Positions 29,216-37,110 of a stretch of 50,262 nt of DNA are shown in pieces. A program made the position numbers and the translations under genes. Under the pieces are notes generated by a model. That model made no database searches. It worked only from the letters and a program-made list of their open reading frames with translations, and was not told where the DNA came from. Position 1 is the stretch's first letter, and every line of letters begins with the position of its first letter. The stretch is from contig CALQFT020000006.1 in the NCBI GenBank assembly GCA_943329925.2, positions 1 to 50,262 on the forward strand. Reading direction: 5' to 3'. This stretch comes from Opitutus sp. GAS368. Its GTDB lineage: Bacteria; Verrucomicrobiota; Verrucomicrobiia; Chthoniobacterales; Chthoniobacteraceae.

Positions 29216-30862
29216 TCAGGCGGTTGGAGCGGCTGTCTCACCTTTTGGGAGTAATTGAATCCCGAGGTCGCCAATTTTCCCGAGGTTCAAGCCGTTGAAT
29301 TGCGCAACGTCTTGGGAAAGGGCCCGGAAAACGTCCTCAATAGAGTGCAGCGACAGGGTGGACCCAGCGCCTGTGAGTAGTGCGGCCAAAATTTCCCAGT
29401 CGTCCTTGGCGTGTCCGGCGGGTTCGACTGCTTTGTTCAACCGCTGGAGCCGGCCGTGGATGTTGATCATGGAGCCCCGTTTTTCTGCCCATGCCGCACC
29501 TGGAAGGACAACGTGCGCCGCCTTCGTTGTCGCACTTGAATGCATTGAGGTGGTCACCAAAACTTTCAGTTTTGAAAAGTCTTCCGGTGAAAACCCGCAC
29601 TCGGTGAGATCTTCGCCAAGGCTGATGACTCCTTGAATGCTGCCATTTCGTACCGCTTCGAGGAGTTCAGGAAGGGTTGTTCCCGGAGTCTCGCCTGTGA
29701 GGCCGAGCAGTTTTGCTCCCGCGGTATTCGGATTGCGGTCTTCTGGAATGAGGATTCCGTCTGGCTTGCCCTTGCGGGGAACTACATCGTGAACTGTGAT
29801 ATTCAGCGCCTTTGCGAGGTGGTGCGCGAGATAAAGCTCTTCGTTGGTGAGGCGTGCGGAAGCGACCATGGCGAGCTTGCCCGCGGCCTTGAGGCTGCTG
29901 AGGGCAACCGCCGTTGCCTCGGACCATTCCACGGGCTTTCCGTCCACGGAGGGCTGGGTGAGGCGATCTTCGCTGTGGATCGCCTTGTAGGCAAGGCGGT
30001 GCGAATCCGGCATCCAGCACTGATTCACATCATTGTTTTCGCGTGGTGTAATCCGGAAGATTTTCTCTTCACGGCTACCGATCAAAATATTGCAACCCAG
30101 ACCGTCGCTGACGTCGATGGTCATGGTTTCTTTGAGGAACCAGACGCGCATCTTGAAGCGGAAGTCGGTGGAAGTCAGCGCGCCCACGGGGCAGATGTCG
30201 ACGGTGTTGAGCGAGTAATTGCTTTCCAGCGTTTTGTCCGGATGGCAGGCAATGGTGGAGAAACCGCCGCGATCAACGAAGCCGAGGACGTCGTCATGGG
30301 CGACTTCCTTCATGAAGCGGATGCACCGTGAGCACAGCACACAGCGTTCGGCGTCCAAAGTGACGCGCGGCCCAAGTTCGACGTTCTTTGGTTTTTTGAC
30401 TTTCCGTTCCAGAAAGCGAGACTCTGCATTGCCATACTCGACGGAGAACTCCTGAAGGCGGCATTCTCCGGCTTGGTCGCATATGGGGCAATCCAAGGGG
30501 TGATTGATGAGGAGGAACTCCATGACGCCCTTGCGGCATTCCTGAACCATCGGCGAATCAGTGCGGACGCCCATTCCTTCGACGATGTCTTGTGCACAGG
30601 AGATCTGGGCTCTGGGAATCCAGCCGATTTCGGCGTGACCATCTGTTCCCATGATCGGTTTGCGATCCGGGCCCATTTTGGGCATGCCCATTTCGATTAA
30701 ACACATCCGGCAATTGCCGGGAATGGAAAGCTTTGGATGATAGCAATAATGCGGGATAAACTTACCGGCCTTATTGCAAGCATCGATGAGCTTGGTTCCT
30801 TTGGGAAACTGCATCCATACACCATCAACTTGGACATTTAGCAGTGGGACTTCGGTGCTCAT
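29216..30862 (-). CDS. nuoG: NADH-quinone oxidoreductase subunit G (short form)
   Basis: A 548-residue peripheral-arm subunit. The 2Fe-2S cluster N1b is bound by Cys40, Cys51, Cys54 and Cys89, cluster N5 by His121, Cys125, Cys128 and Cys134 (HPLDCPICDQAGEC), and a second 4Fe-4S cluster by Cys174, Cys177, Cys180 and Cys224 (CVLCSRC, DICPVG). The molybdopterin-oxidoreductase-like remainder (about 240-540) is much shorter than in E. coli NuoG (about 900 residues), and the ligands for the accessory cluster N7 are not seen. The C-terminal part keeps VVLPGAAWAEKRGSMINIHGR. Start is ATG. Confidence 0.93.
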   Translation of the reverse strand: MSTEVPLLNVQVDGVWMQFPKGTKLIDACNKAGKFIPHYCYHPKLSIPGNCRMCLIEMGMPKMGPDRKPIMGTDGHAEIGWIPRAQISCAQDIVEGMGVRTDSPMVQECRKGVMEFLLINHPLDCPICDQAGECRLQEFSVEYGNAESRFLERKVKKPKNVELGPRVTLDAERCVLCSRCIRFMKEVAHDDVLGFVDRGGFSTIACHPDKTLESNYSLNTVDICPVGALTSTDFRFKMRVWFLKETMTIDVSDGLGCNILIGSREEKIFRITPRENNDVNQCWMPDSHRLAYKAIHSEDRLTQPSVDGKPVEWSEATAVALSSLKAAGKLAMVASARLTNEELYLAHHLAKALNITVHDVVPRKGKPDGILIPEDRNPNTAGAKLLGLTGETPGTTLPELLEAVRNGSIQGVISLGEDLTECGFSPEDFSKLKVLVTTSMHSSATTKAAHVVLPGAAWAEKRGSMINIHGRLQRLNKAVEPAGHAKDDWEILAALLTGAGSTLSLHSIEDVFRALSQDVAQFNGLNLGKIGDLGIQLLPKGETAAPTA

Positions 30863-30889
30863 CTAAAAAATTACTAAAATGATAAATGA

Positions 30890-32917
30890 TTAACGTGTGG
30901 CGGCCGGTGCCATGATTTCGTGGCCGTTGCCTCGGGGCGCACGCACCGCCGGGATCACGTCATGTGCGACCAACTCGTCGCGTGTGTATTCGGGGGGCAT
31001 GGGCGGCGGAATCGGTTTGAGGGACTTCGCGCTGAACTCCTCTTTGAACTTCGCCAGAAAGCTTTGAGTGGGCCAGGAACACGCTTCTCCGAAGGCGCAA
31101 ATCGTCTTGCCCGCGATGTTGTCCGCAACGTTTTTGAGTGTTGCGGGATCCGTCTCCACCCCGCCGCCAGCCACAATGCGGTCGGTGATCTTCTTCATCC
31201 ACTGGGCGCCTTCGCGGCAGGGGGTGCATTGTCCACAGGATTCGTGGGCATAGAACTCGTTGATGTTGTTGAGAATCTCCACCATGTTGCGGGTGTCATC
31301 CATCACGATGACTCCGCCGGAACCAGCCATGGAGCCGGCGGCCGCCAAGGAATCAAAATCCATCGGGAGATCCTCCAAAGCGACTTCCTGGTCCTTGATT
31401 TTAAACTTCTCTCCGGCGCGCAGAACCTTTGCTGAACTCCCGCCTGGGATAACCCCCTTGAGGGAACGTCCCGGCTTCATGCCGCCGCAGACGTCGTTGA
31501 TTAATTCCCCGAGGGTGATCGAGCCGACGGCAACTTCGTAATAACCCGGCTTTTGAACGTCACCGGATACGCACAGGATGCGAGTGCCGGTATTGTTGGG
31601 ACGCCCAATTTTTGCGTAAGCTTCACCACCCATTTCCACGATATGCTTAACGTGGCAAAGCGTTTCGACGTTATTCACAATGGTAGGGCATTGATAAAGG
31701 CCCAATACCGCAGGAAAATAAGGCGGTTTAATGCGGGGATAAGGCCGTTTGCCTTCCAAGGATTCGATAAGGCCGGTTTCTTCGCCGCAAATGTACGCTC
31801 CGGCACCGCGATGTACGTACAATTCTAAATCAAAACCAGATCCTAAAATATTTTTACCGATGAGGCCCTTGGCGCGCGCATCTGCTAACGCTTTTTCTAA
31901 AATTTCCGCCCCTTCCGGAAATTCGCCGCGGATGTATAAATAAGCGAGATTCGCTCCGACGGTAAAACAGGAGATAATCATCCCCTCGATCAATTGATGA
32001 GGATCTTGGTGGATGATGTAACGATCCTTGAATGTTCCTGGTTCGGATTCGTCGGCGTTACAAATGAGATAAGTGGGTTTGGGGCCTCCGCGTTTAATGA
32101 AACTCCACTTGGTCCCGCAGGGAAAGCCGGCGCCGCCGCGTCCGCGCAGGCCGCTTTTTTTGACTTCTTCGAGAAGGTCTTCAGGCTTGGAGGCCAGGGC
32201 TTTTTTTAACGCTTCGTAGCCGCCTTCTGCGAGATAGGTTTTGAGATCGTTGGCGCGACCGGGCTTGTCGATATTCTTGAAAATGAGCCGGTGCTCGCGG
32301 GGGTGTGGAGCGGTGGTTAAAGCCCGCGTGGCTTGGGAAGTTTTAGTGTTCCAGAGAGCTGCCGCGTCCGCGATCTTGATGTTCTCCTGAAACAGGTCGT
32401 TCACCATTACAACTGGGGCTGAGCCGCAGGAAGCGAGGCACTCCACGAATTCGATGGAAAACTTGCCATCGGGACTAACCGCAATGGGGTTGCCGTGACC
32501 GGGGTTGTGGACGGCGTGGCCGGTGAGTTTTTTGGGAGAATGGTCGTGGCTGTTGTCCCCGTGGGCATGGCCTTGCATGTGCTCATTCCACGTTTTGATA
32601 TCGATGTTAGCCGAGGCGGCTAGGGCATCGCGCAACTGATAACTTCCGGCCATGGAGCAGGAAAGCGTGCGGCAGACTCGAATATGAGTCTTGCCGGCAG
32701 GTTGCCTGCGGAACATGGGGTAGAAGGTGACCAGTTCAAGGACGTTAATGGGCTGAAGCTCGAGCTTCGCCGCGATCCAAGAGACGGCCGCATCGGAAAT
32801 GAAGCCGAAATGCTCCTGCCAGAGATGGAGCAGGGGCAGTGAGGCGCTCCGTTTGGAGACGGGATAATGGGAGATCGCCTCTTCAATTTGGGCTAAAAGT
32901 GCCGCTGGGATGGTCAT
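30890..32917 (-). CDS. nuoEF: NADH-quinone oxidoreductase fused subunits E and F with His-rich insert
   Basis: A single 675-residue reading frame joins NuoE (about 1-200) to NuoF (about 205-675). In NuoE the 2Fe-2S cluster N1a is bound by Cys82 and Cys87 (CRTLSC) and Cys160 and Cys164 (CLASC). Between these pairs lies an extra segment with eight histidines (residues 113-141, motif GHAHGDNSHDH). In NuoF the FMN/NADH site has GRGGAGFPCGTKW (258-270) and NADESEPGTF (288-297), and cluster N3 is bound by Cys561, Cys564, Cys567 and Cys607. No start codon lies near the NuoF boundary, so the fusion looks real. It overlaps the lipoprotein stop by 4 nt. Confidence 0.93.
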   Translation of the reverse strand: MTIPAALLAQIEEAISHYPVSKRSASLPLLHLWQEHFGFISDAAVSWIAAKLELQPINVLELVTFYPMFRRQPAGKTHIRVCRTLSCSMAGSYQLRDALAASANIDIKTWNEHMQGHAHGDNSHDHSPKKLTGHAVHNPGHGNPIAVSPDGKFSIEFVECLASCGSAPVVMVNDLFQENIKIADAAALWNTKTSQATRALTTAPHPREHRLIFKNIDKPGRANDLKTYLAEGGYEALKKALASKPEDLLEEVKKSGLRGRGGAGFPCGTKWSFIKRGGPKPTYLICNADESEPGTFKDRYIIHQDPHQLIEGMIISCFTVGANLAYLYIRGEFPEGAEILEKALADARAKGLIGKNILGSGFDLELYVHRGAGAYICGEETGLIESLEGKRPYPRIKPPYFPAVLGLYQCPTIVNNVETLCHVKHIVEMGGEAYAKIGRPNNTGTRILCVSGDVQKPGYYEVAVGSITLGELINDVCGGMKPGRSLKGVIPGGSSAKVLRAGEKFKIKDQEVALEDLPMDFDSLAAAGSMAGSGGVIVMDDTRNMVEILNNINEFYAHESCGQCTPCREGAQWMKKITDRIVAGGGVETDPATLKNVADNIAGKTICAFGEACSWPTQSFLAKFKEEFSAKSLKPIPPPMPPEYTRDELVAHDVIPAVRAPRGNGHEIMAPAATR

Positions 32918-33264
32918 GGCTTTTGCGGTTCCGGTTCTGGCGTTTTGGAGAAGGCGGGGACTCGATTGATCAACTTGTTATCAAAAAAATGGAGCTCGGT
33001 CGTCTGGCCGTCTTGGTCGTAGTAGTAACGGGTTACGGGCACCTGTTTTTTCTGCGTCTCAAGTTCTAATGTGGCGTTTTCAATGCGATCAGGCTGTCCG
33101 AGAATGGATTCGACTTCTTTTGGGGATAAATATTTCTTTGCTGTACCTAGTTTATCAAAGCGCTGATTCACTGCGCTGATATTTGATTCGGAAATCTCCG
33201 GTTTGCAGCCTATCGCTCCAAATGATGAAGTGATAATTAGCAAAAACGTATTTTTCCAGCTCAT
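32914..33264 (-). CDS. Small lipoprotein, BamE/SmpA-like, inside the nuo operon
   Basis: The track start is a TTG (33276); the ATG at 33264 gives 116 residues and a tidy lipoprotein signal: MSWKN, a hydrophobic run, and the lipobox AIGC with Cys20 as the acylated residue. The mature part contains LSPKEVESILGQPDRIE, the pattern of the SmpA/OmlA (BamE-like) fold in which a short helix precedes a GxPD turn, then a strand-rich stretch (TRYYYDQDG) and a Pro/Glu tail. It has no known complex I counterpart. Its stop overlaps the nuoEF start (ATGA), so it is translated with complex I genes. The function is unknown. Confidence 0.8.
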   Translation of the reverse strand: MSWKNTFLLIITSSFGAIGCKPEISESNISAVNQRFDKLGTAKKYLSPKEVESILGQPDRIENATLELETQKKQVPVTRYYYDQDGQTTELHFFDNKLINRVPAFSKTPEPEPQKP

Positions 33265-33299
33265 GAATTTTGGCAATGCTCTTAACCGTGAATGTTCCC

Positions 33300-34577
33300 T
33301 TACCGGTCGCTTTCACCCATTACAAAATCCAAGGATCCAAGAATAGCGACCACATCGCTCATCAAATGACCCGGTAAAATTTTGGGAAGAATGCTCAGGT
33401 TGACAAACGAGGGGGCACGGATTTTCAAGCGGTGCGGTACGCCTCCGCCCTTTGATTGGATGTAAAAGCCCAATTCACCTTTTGGATTTTCGGCGCTGAA
33501 ATACACTTCGCCCACGGGGGCATCCAATCCCTCGGTGTGAAGAATAAAATGATGGATCAGCTCCTCCATTTTAGTCATCACCGCAGTCTTGGAGGGGGGT
33601 AAGTTTTTGGGATCCGAAACCGTGATGGGGCCGCGGGGCAGGGTGTCCAGCACTTGGTGAAGAATTTTCACTGACTGACGCATTTCCTCTACCCGGCAAA
33701 GGTAGCGATCATAGCAATCGCCAGCGGAACCAATGGGAACGTCGAAGTCGTACTTTTCGTATCCAAGATAGGGGTGGCGCTTGCGCAAATCATGATCCAC
33801 GCCGGAGCCGCGCAAATTGGGCCCGCTCAAGCCGTAGGAAATGGCGTCTTCCTTGGTGATAACCCCGACGTCCTTGGTGCGATCAACGAAAATTCGATTT
33901 CTCGAGAGCAGCGCATCGACTTCGTTCAGCGAGGGCGGGAACTCCTCCAAGAACTTGTGGACCATGGGGAAGAACGCATCGTTAAGGTCGCGCGTCATTC
34001 CGCCAATGCGGGTGTAGCTGGTGGTAAAGCGCGCCCCGGAAATGACTTCACACAGATTATAAATCTTTTCGCGCTCGGTGAAGGTGTAGAGGAAAACCGT
34101 CATCGCTCCGGTGTCCATGGCGAAGGCGCCTAGACCGAGCAAATGGGAGGAGATGCGCGCCAATTCACAGCAGATTACGCGGATAGCTTGGCCGCGGGGA
34201 GGGAGTTCCCACCCCATGAGCTTTTCCACCGCCATGGCGTAGGCCACGTTGTTGGCCAAAGGCGCGAGATAGTCCAATCGGTCCGTGTAAGGGACGAATT
34301 GGTTGTAAGTCATGTTCTCGGCGATTTTTTCATCTCCGCGGTGGAGATAACCGAGATCTGGAGTAGCCTTGGTGATGGTTTCGCCATCCATCTCCAGCAC
34401 CAAGCGTAGGACGCCGTGGGTGGCAGGGTGGGACGGCCCCATGTTGAGGATGAGCTTCTCGCCTAGAAGATCGGTCGCTACACCTGCAACGGGGCTGCCA
34501 GTTGCGATATGTTGAAGGCCAGCCTGTGTTTTTGCTAGAGTATCAGGCTGCTCAAACTGCTGGGTGGTAACGGCCAT
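33300..34577 (-). CDS. nuoD: NADH-quinone oxidoreductase subunit D
   Basis: A 425-residue 49-kDa-type subunit that forms the quinone site with NuoB. Hallmarks are NMGPSHPATHGVLRL with the quinone-site His pair, YLHRGDEKIAE, ARISSHLLGLGAFAMDTGA, RIGGMTRDL, GPNLRGSGVDHDLRK, GAGDCYDRY-like GSAGDCYDRYLCRVEEMRQS, and the C-terminal DVVAILGSLDFVMGESDR. It is a stand-alone NuoD rather than a NuoCD fusion. It is the first gene of the operon: no nuoA, nuoB or nuoC reading frame is found in the 279 nt before the divergent neighbour. The first 35 residues are a nonconserved extension. The leader lacks a Shine-Dalgarno sequence. Confidence 0.95.
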   Translation of the reverse strand: MAVTTQQFEQPDTLAKTQAGLQHIATGSPVAGVATDLLGEKLILNMGPSHPATHGVLRLVLEMDGETITKATPDLGYLHRGDEKIAENMTYNQFVPYTDRLDYLAPLANNVAYAMAVEKLMGWELPPRGQAIRVICCELARISSHLLGLGAFAMDTGAMTVFLYTFTEREKIYNLCEVISGARFTTSYTRIGGMTRDLNDAFFPMVHKFLEEFPPSLNEVDALLSRNRIFVDRTKDVGVITKEDAISYGLSGPNLRGSGVDHDLRKRHPYLGYEKYDFDVPIGSAGDCYDRYLCRVEEMRQSVKILHQVLDTLPRGPITVSDPKNLPPSKTAVMTKMEELIHHFILHTEGLDAPVGEVYFSAENPKGELGFYIQSKGGGVPHRLKIRAPSFVNLSILPKILPGHLMSDVVAILGSLDFVMGESDR

Positions 34578-34650
34578 AGAAGAAGGAAAATCCGGTGTAA
34601 ATCAGACTGGGAGAACTTAGGGAGGGAGGGAATGAGCCAGCAAGCCGAAT

Positions 34651-34668
34651 TTGTGAAATGTTTCACAA
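34651..34668. promoter_or_regulatory. Putative Rex operator TTGTGAAATGTTTCACAA
   Basis: TTGTGAAA-TG-TTTCACAA is an 18-bp palindrome whose arms match the published Rex consensus TTGTGAANNNNTTCACAA at every fixed position. It ends 73 bp upstream of the nuoD ATG, where the nuo promoter must lie. Rex is an NADH-sensing repressor, and nuo or ndh genes are known targets in Gram-positive bacteria. Regulation of the neighbouring divergent gene is less likely because its start is 188 bp away. No rex gene is in this window. Confidence 0.75.
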
Positions 34669-34856
34669 TCTCGACAACTCCCTATGGCTCCTCGGCTCAC
34701 TAATGTCGTAATCTGTGATGGCTGTCCGTTAATTCAAAAAAAATACTCGTTGACAAGCTTCCTCATGCATTCGAAAAGTTCTTCCGGAGCATGTGTTTGC
34801 GCTATCAATTGCGTTGATGTCGGTGGCGCTTTTGTTCGCGTGCTTTTTTTAATGTT

Positions 34857-35675
34857 ATGATTTCGCGACGTACATTTTTAGGGACTTCCTTAGTGGCGTT
34901 GTTGGGAGAAGGTGGGTATTCCGCATTTGTGGAGACCCAACAGCTTCAGCATGAGCGGATTGTGGTGCCAGTGGCAGGGCTCCCATCGGCGTTGGAGGGG
35001 TTGCGTATTGTGGCGCTCACGGATTTTCATCTTCAGCCGTTTACGCAATTAACATTTTTAAAGAAGGCGGTGGCTGCTGCAAACGCCTTAAAGCCAGACG
35101 TGGTGGTGCTTTTGGGGGATTTTGTGGATGCGACCCTCTCTGCGATGGATGATCTTGCTCCTTTGCTTGGCACGTTGCAGGCGCAAGTAGAAGTGCTGGC
35201 GGTTCTTGGAAATCACGATCACCGCAAAGGGGCGGGGTACGTCGAGGCCTCGCTTAAGCGTGAGGGGATTACCGTCCTGCGCAATCGTGGAGTGGTGCTG
35301 CCGGTTGGGGGGGCGGAAGTGCACTTTGCGGGGACGGATTCGTTGTCTGGGCAATTTGACTTATCCGGGGCGTTGACGGGCTGCCGCTTGGGGTTGCCCA
35401 GCGTGCTTTTGGCCCATGAGCCGGATGTGGCTGACGTGGTGTCCCAGGACGGGCGCGTGGCTCTGCAACTTTCGGGGCACAGTCATGGTGGACAGGTGCG
35501 GTTGCCCGGGATGGAGTGGGCTTCGCTGCCGCTTGGTGCGAGAAAGTATCCGTTTGGATCGTATCAGGTTGGAAAAATGTTCCTACACACCAGTAGAGGT
35601 CTTGGGACGACTGGATTGCCTATTCGCTTTGGCAGCCCGCCTGAGTTGACGGAGGTGCTTTTAACCGGCGTTTGA
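34857..35675 (+). CDS. Exported metallophosphoesterase (YkuE-like)
   Basis: A 272-residue calcineurin-like phosphoesterase. The N-terminus carries a Tat-type signal (SRRTFLGTSLVALLG). The five metal-site blocks are present: DFH (Asp56, His58), GDFVD (Asp88), GNHDH (Asn119, His120), AHEPD and GHSHGGQ. The order and spacing match YkuE-like membrane-associated phosphoesterases, some of which take part in lipid or lipid A precursor metabolism; the substrate here is not known. It is transcribed divergently from the nuo operon, and a strong hairpin with a T-rich tail follows its stop. Confidence 0.87.
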   Translation: MISRRTFLGTSLVALLGEGGYSAFVETQQLQHERIVVPVAGLPSALEGLRIVALTDFHLQPFTQLTFLKKAVAAANALKPDVVVLLGDFVDATLSAMDDLAPLLGTLQAQVEVLAVLGNHDHRKGAGYVEASLKREGITVLRNRGVVLPVGGAEVHFAGTDSLSGQFDLSGALTGCRLGLPSVLLAHEPDVADVVSQDGRVALQLSGHSHGGQVRLPGMEWASLPLGARKYPFGSYQVGKMFLHTSRGLGTTGLPIRFGSPPELTEVLLTGV

Positions 35676-35678
35676 GAC

Positions 35679-35708
35679 GGGGGCAGGCCCCTTCATGCCC
35701 CCTTCTTT
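35679..35708 (+). terminator. Rho-independent terminator, probably bidirectional
   Basis: GGGGGCA (35679-35685) pairs with TGCCCCC (35696-35702) across a 10-nt loop, and TTCTTT follows on the plus strand. It sits in the 40-nt gap between the convergent phosphoesterase and cytochrome/WD40 genes. Confidence 0.65.
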
Positions 35709-35715
35709 ACTCGTA

Positions 35716-37095
35716 CTACTTGGCTGCTGGAGCTGCTGGAGCTGCTTTGACTTCGCCAAAGGGTTTACCTCCATCGGCTAGCAAAAACGCCTGCACTTTC
35801 CCGTTCCAGTCCCCGGCCATGACGGTGTCCCCAGAAAGGACTGCGCGCAGAGCGATTTCGGTGAGTGGCTGGGTGGTCAGCAGTGCTTTGCCTGATTGGT
35901 CCCAGACCTTGGCCACCTTATCCCGTCCGCAAGTCACGATGCGGCCGTCAGCGGTAAAATCAACGAATTCACAGCCGCCGGCGTGGGCGGTCCATTTTTT
36001 GCGTTCTTTACCCTCCGCAATATCCCAGAGGACCACCGTTCCGTCTTGGCCTGCCGAGACCAGCAGTCCGGGAAGAAAGGCCAGCGCGTTGACCGCAGTT
36101 TTGTGCCCCGGCAGGGTTAGGGCTTCCGAACCTGAGGCGCTTTCCCACACAGTGATTCCGCCGGCTCGGTCTGCGCTGGCGACGTAGGCACCGTCTGCAG
36201 AATAGGCCAGCGCAGTGACCCAGTCTGTGTGTTTTTTGATGGTACGAATCAGCTTGCCGTCGGTTGTGCTGAAAAATTTAAGCAGACGATTTGGGCCGCC
36301 TAATACCACTGTGGTTTGATCTGGACTGAGGTCAGCAGCAAAGACTTGATCCACCTCGTTACCCAGGGTTGCAATGCGCTCGCCTGTGGTGATTTTCCAG
36401 AGCACGACCTTGCCGGATTTGGCGCCTACGCCTCCGCCTGCGAGTAGGAGTTCTCCGTTTCGCGAAAAGCGCAGAATGGTGGGAAGTCCTTCCGGAAATG
36501 GAAGCACGCCGAGGAGTTCAAGGGTGTCTGCGTGATAGAGTAGTACCTGCTTCTGGCCGCCTACGGCCATTAGCGGCGCCCACGGACTGGCCGCGAGTGC
36601 GATCAATGCGTTGGAGCGGGTTGTGTCAATCACTGGGCCCGTTGGGAGATTTCCAGGCATTGGCGGCGGGCCTGAGGGGCGGGCCAGACTGACGGCAGCG
36701 GCCGCGACATTATTGGCCACGGGTGCACCCTTGCTGTTAAGGGATTCCAGAGCGCGCGTCGCGATCCAGCGTTCAAGAATGGCAATATCGTTGGCGTTGA
36801 GTCTGTCGCCCTTTGGGGGCATGAAGGGCTCTTCAGTGCCCTTGACGCACTTCAAAAGGAGGCTTGCTGCTGCGTCTCCCGGCAGAACAACCTTCCCGCC
36901 ATCGGAGCCCAAGAGCGCTCCGCCATAGGTGGTGAGGTCGAGTCCCGCCTTCTTTTTGTCAGGATTGTGGCAGTTGTTGCACGCATTCTGCAGGATGGGC
37001 AGTACGTGGTCCTCGTAGGTGACTTTTTCCGGGATGGCGGCAGCCGCATGAAGCACGAAGGCGGCACTGCCAAGAAGTAAAAGTGGGGTGCGCAT
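35716..37095 (-). CDS. Secreted cytochrome c (PSCyt1)/WD40 beta-propeller protein
   Basis: A 459-residue protein with a signal peptide (LLLLGSAAFVLHAAAA). An N-terminal heme-binding domain has CNNCH (39-43) and the distal PFMPPKGDRLN that supplies the Met ligand region. Residues about 150-440 form a WD40-like propeller with repeating patterns such as VTALAYSADGAYVASADRAGGITVW and NALAFLPGLLVSAGQDGTVVLWD. The protein ends in a KAAPAAPAAK tail. PSCyt1-WD40 proteins are typical of Planctomycetota and Verrucomicrobiota and occur with DUF1501/DUF1553 genes as here; a surface or periplasmic binding role is inferred. It starts 15 nt after the DUF1549/DUF1553 gene. Confidence 0.88.
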   Translation of the reverse strand: MRTPLLLLGSAAFVLHAAAAIPEKVTYEDHVLPILQNACNNCHNPDKKKAGLDLTTYGGALLGSDGGKVVLPGDAAASLLLKCVKGTEEPFMPPKGDRLNANDIAILERWIATRALESLNSKGAPVANNVAAAAVSLARPSGPPPMPGNLPTGPVIDTTRSNALIALAASPWAPLMAVGGQKQVLLYHADTLELLGVLPFPEGLPTILRFSRNGELLLAGGGVGAKSGKVVLWKITTGERIATLGNEVDQVFAADLSPDQTTVVLGGPNRLLKFFSTTDGKLIRTIKKHTDWVTALAYSADGAYVASADRAGGITVWESASGSEALTLPGHKTAVNALAFLPGLLVSAGQDGTVVLWDIAEGKERKKWTAHAGGCEFVDFTADGRIVTCGRDKVAKVWDQSGKALLTTQPLTEIALRAVLSGDTVMAGDWNGKVQAFLLADGGKPFGEVKAAPAAPAAK

Positions 37096-37110
37096 GTGTA
37101 GATTGTGCGA

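Noticed and set aside
34578-34856. Possible nuoA, nuoB or nuoC upstream of nuoD
   Set aside because: No reading frame of suitable size or motif exists in these 279 nt; the region carries the Rex palindrome and promoters only.
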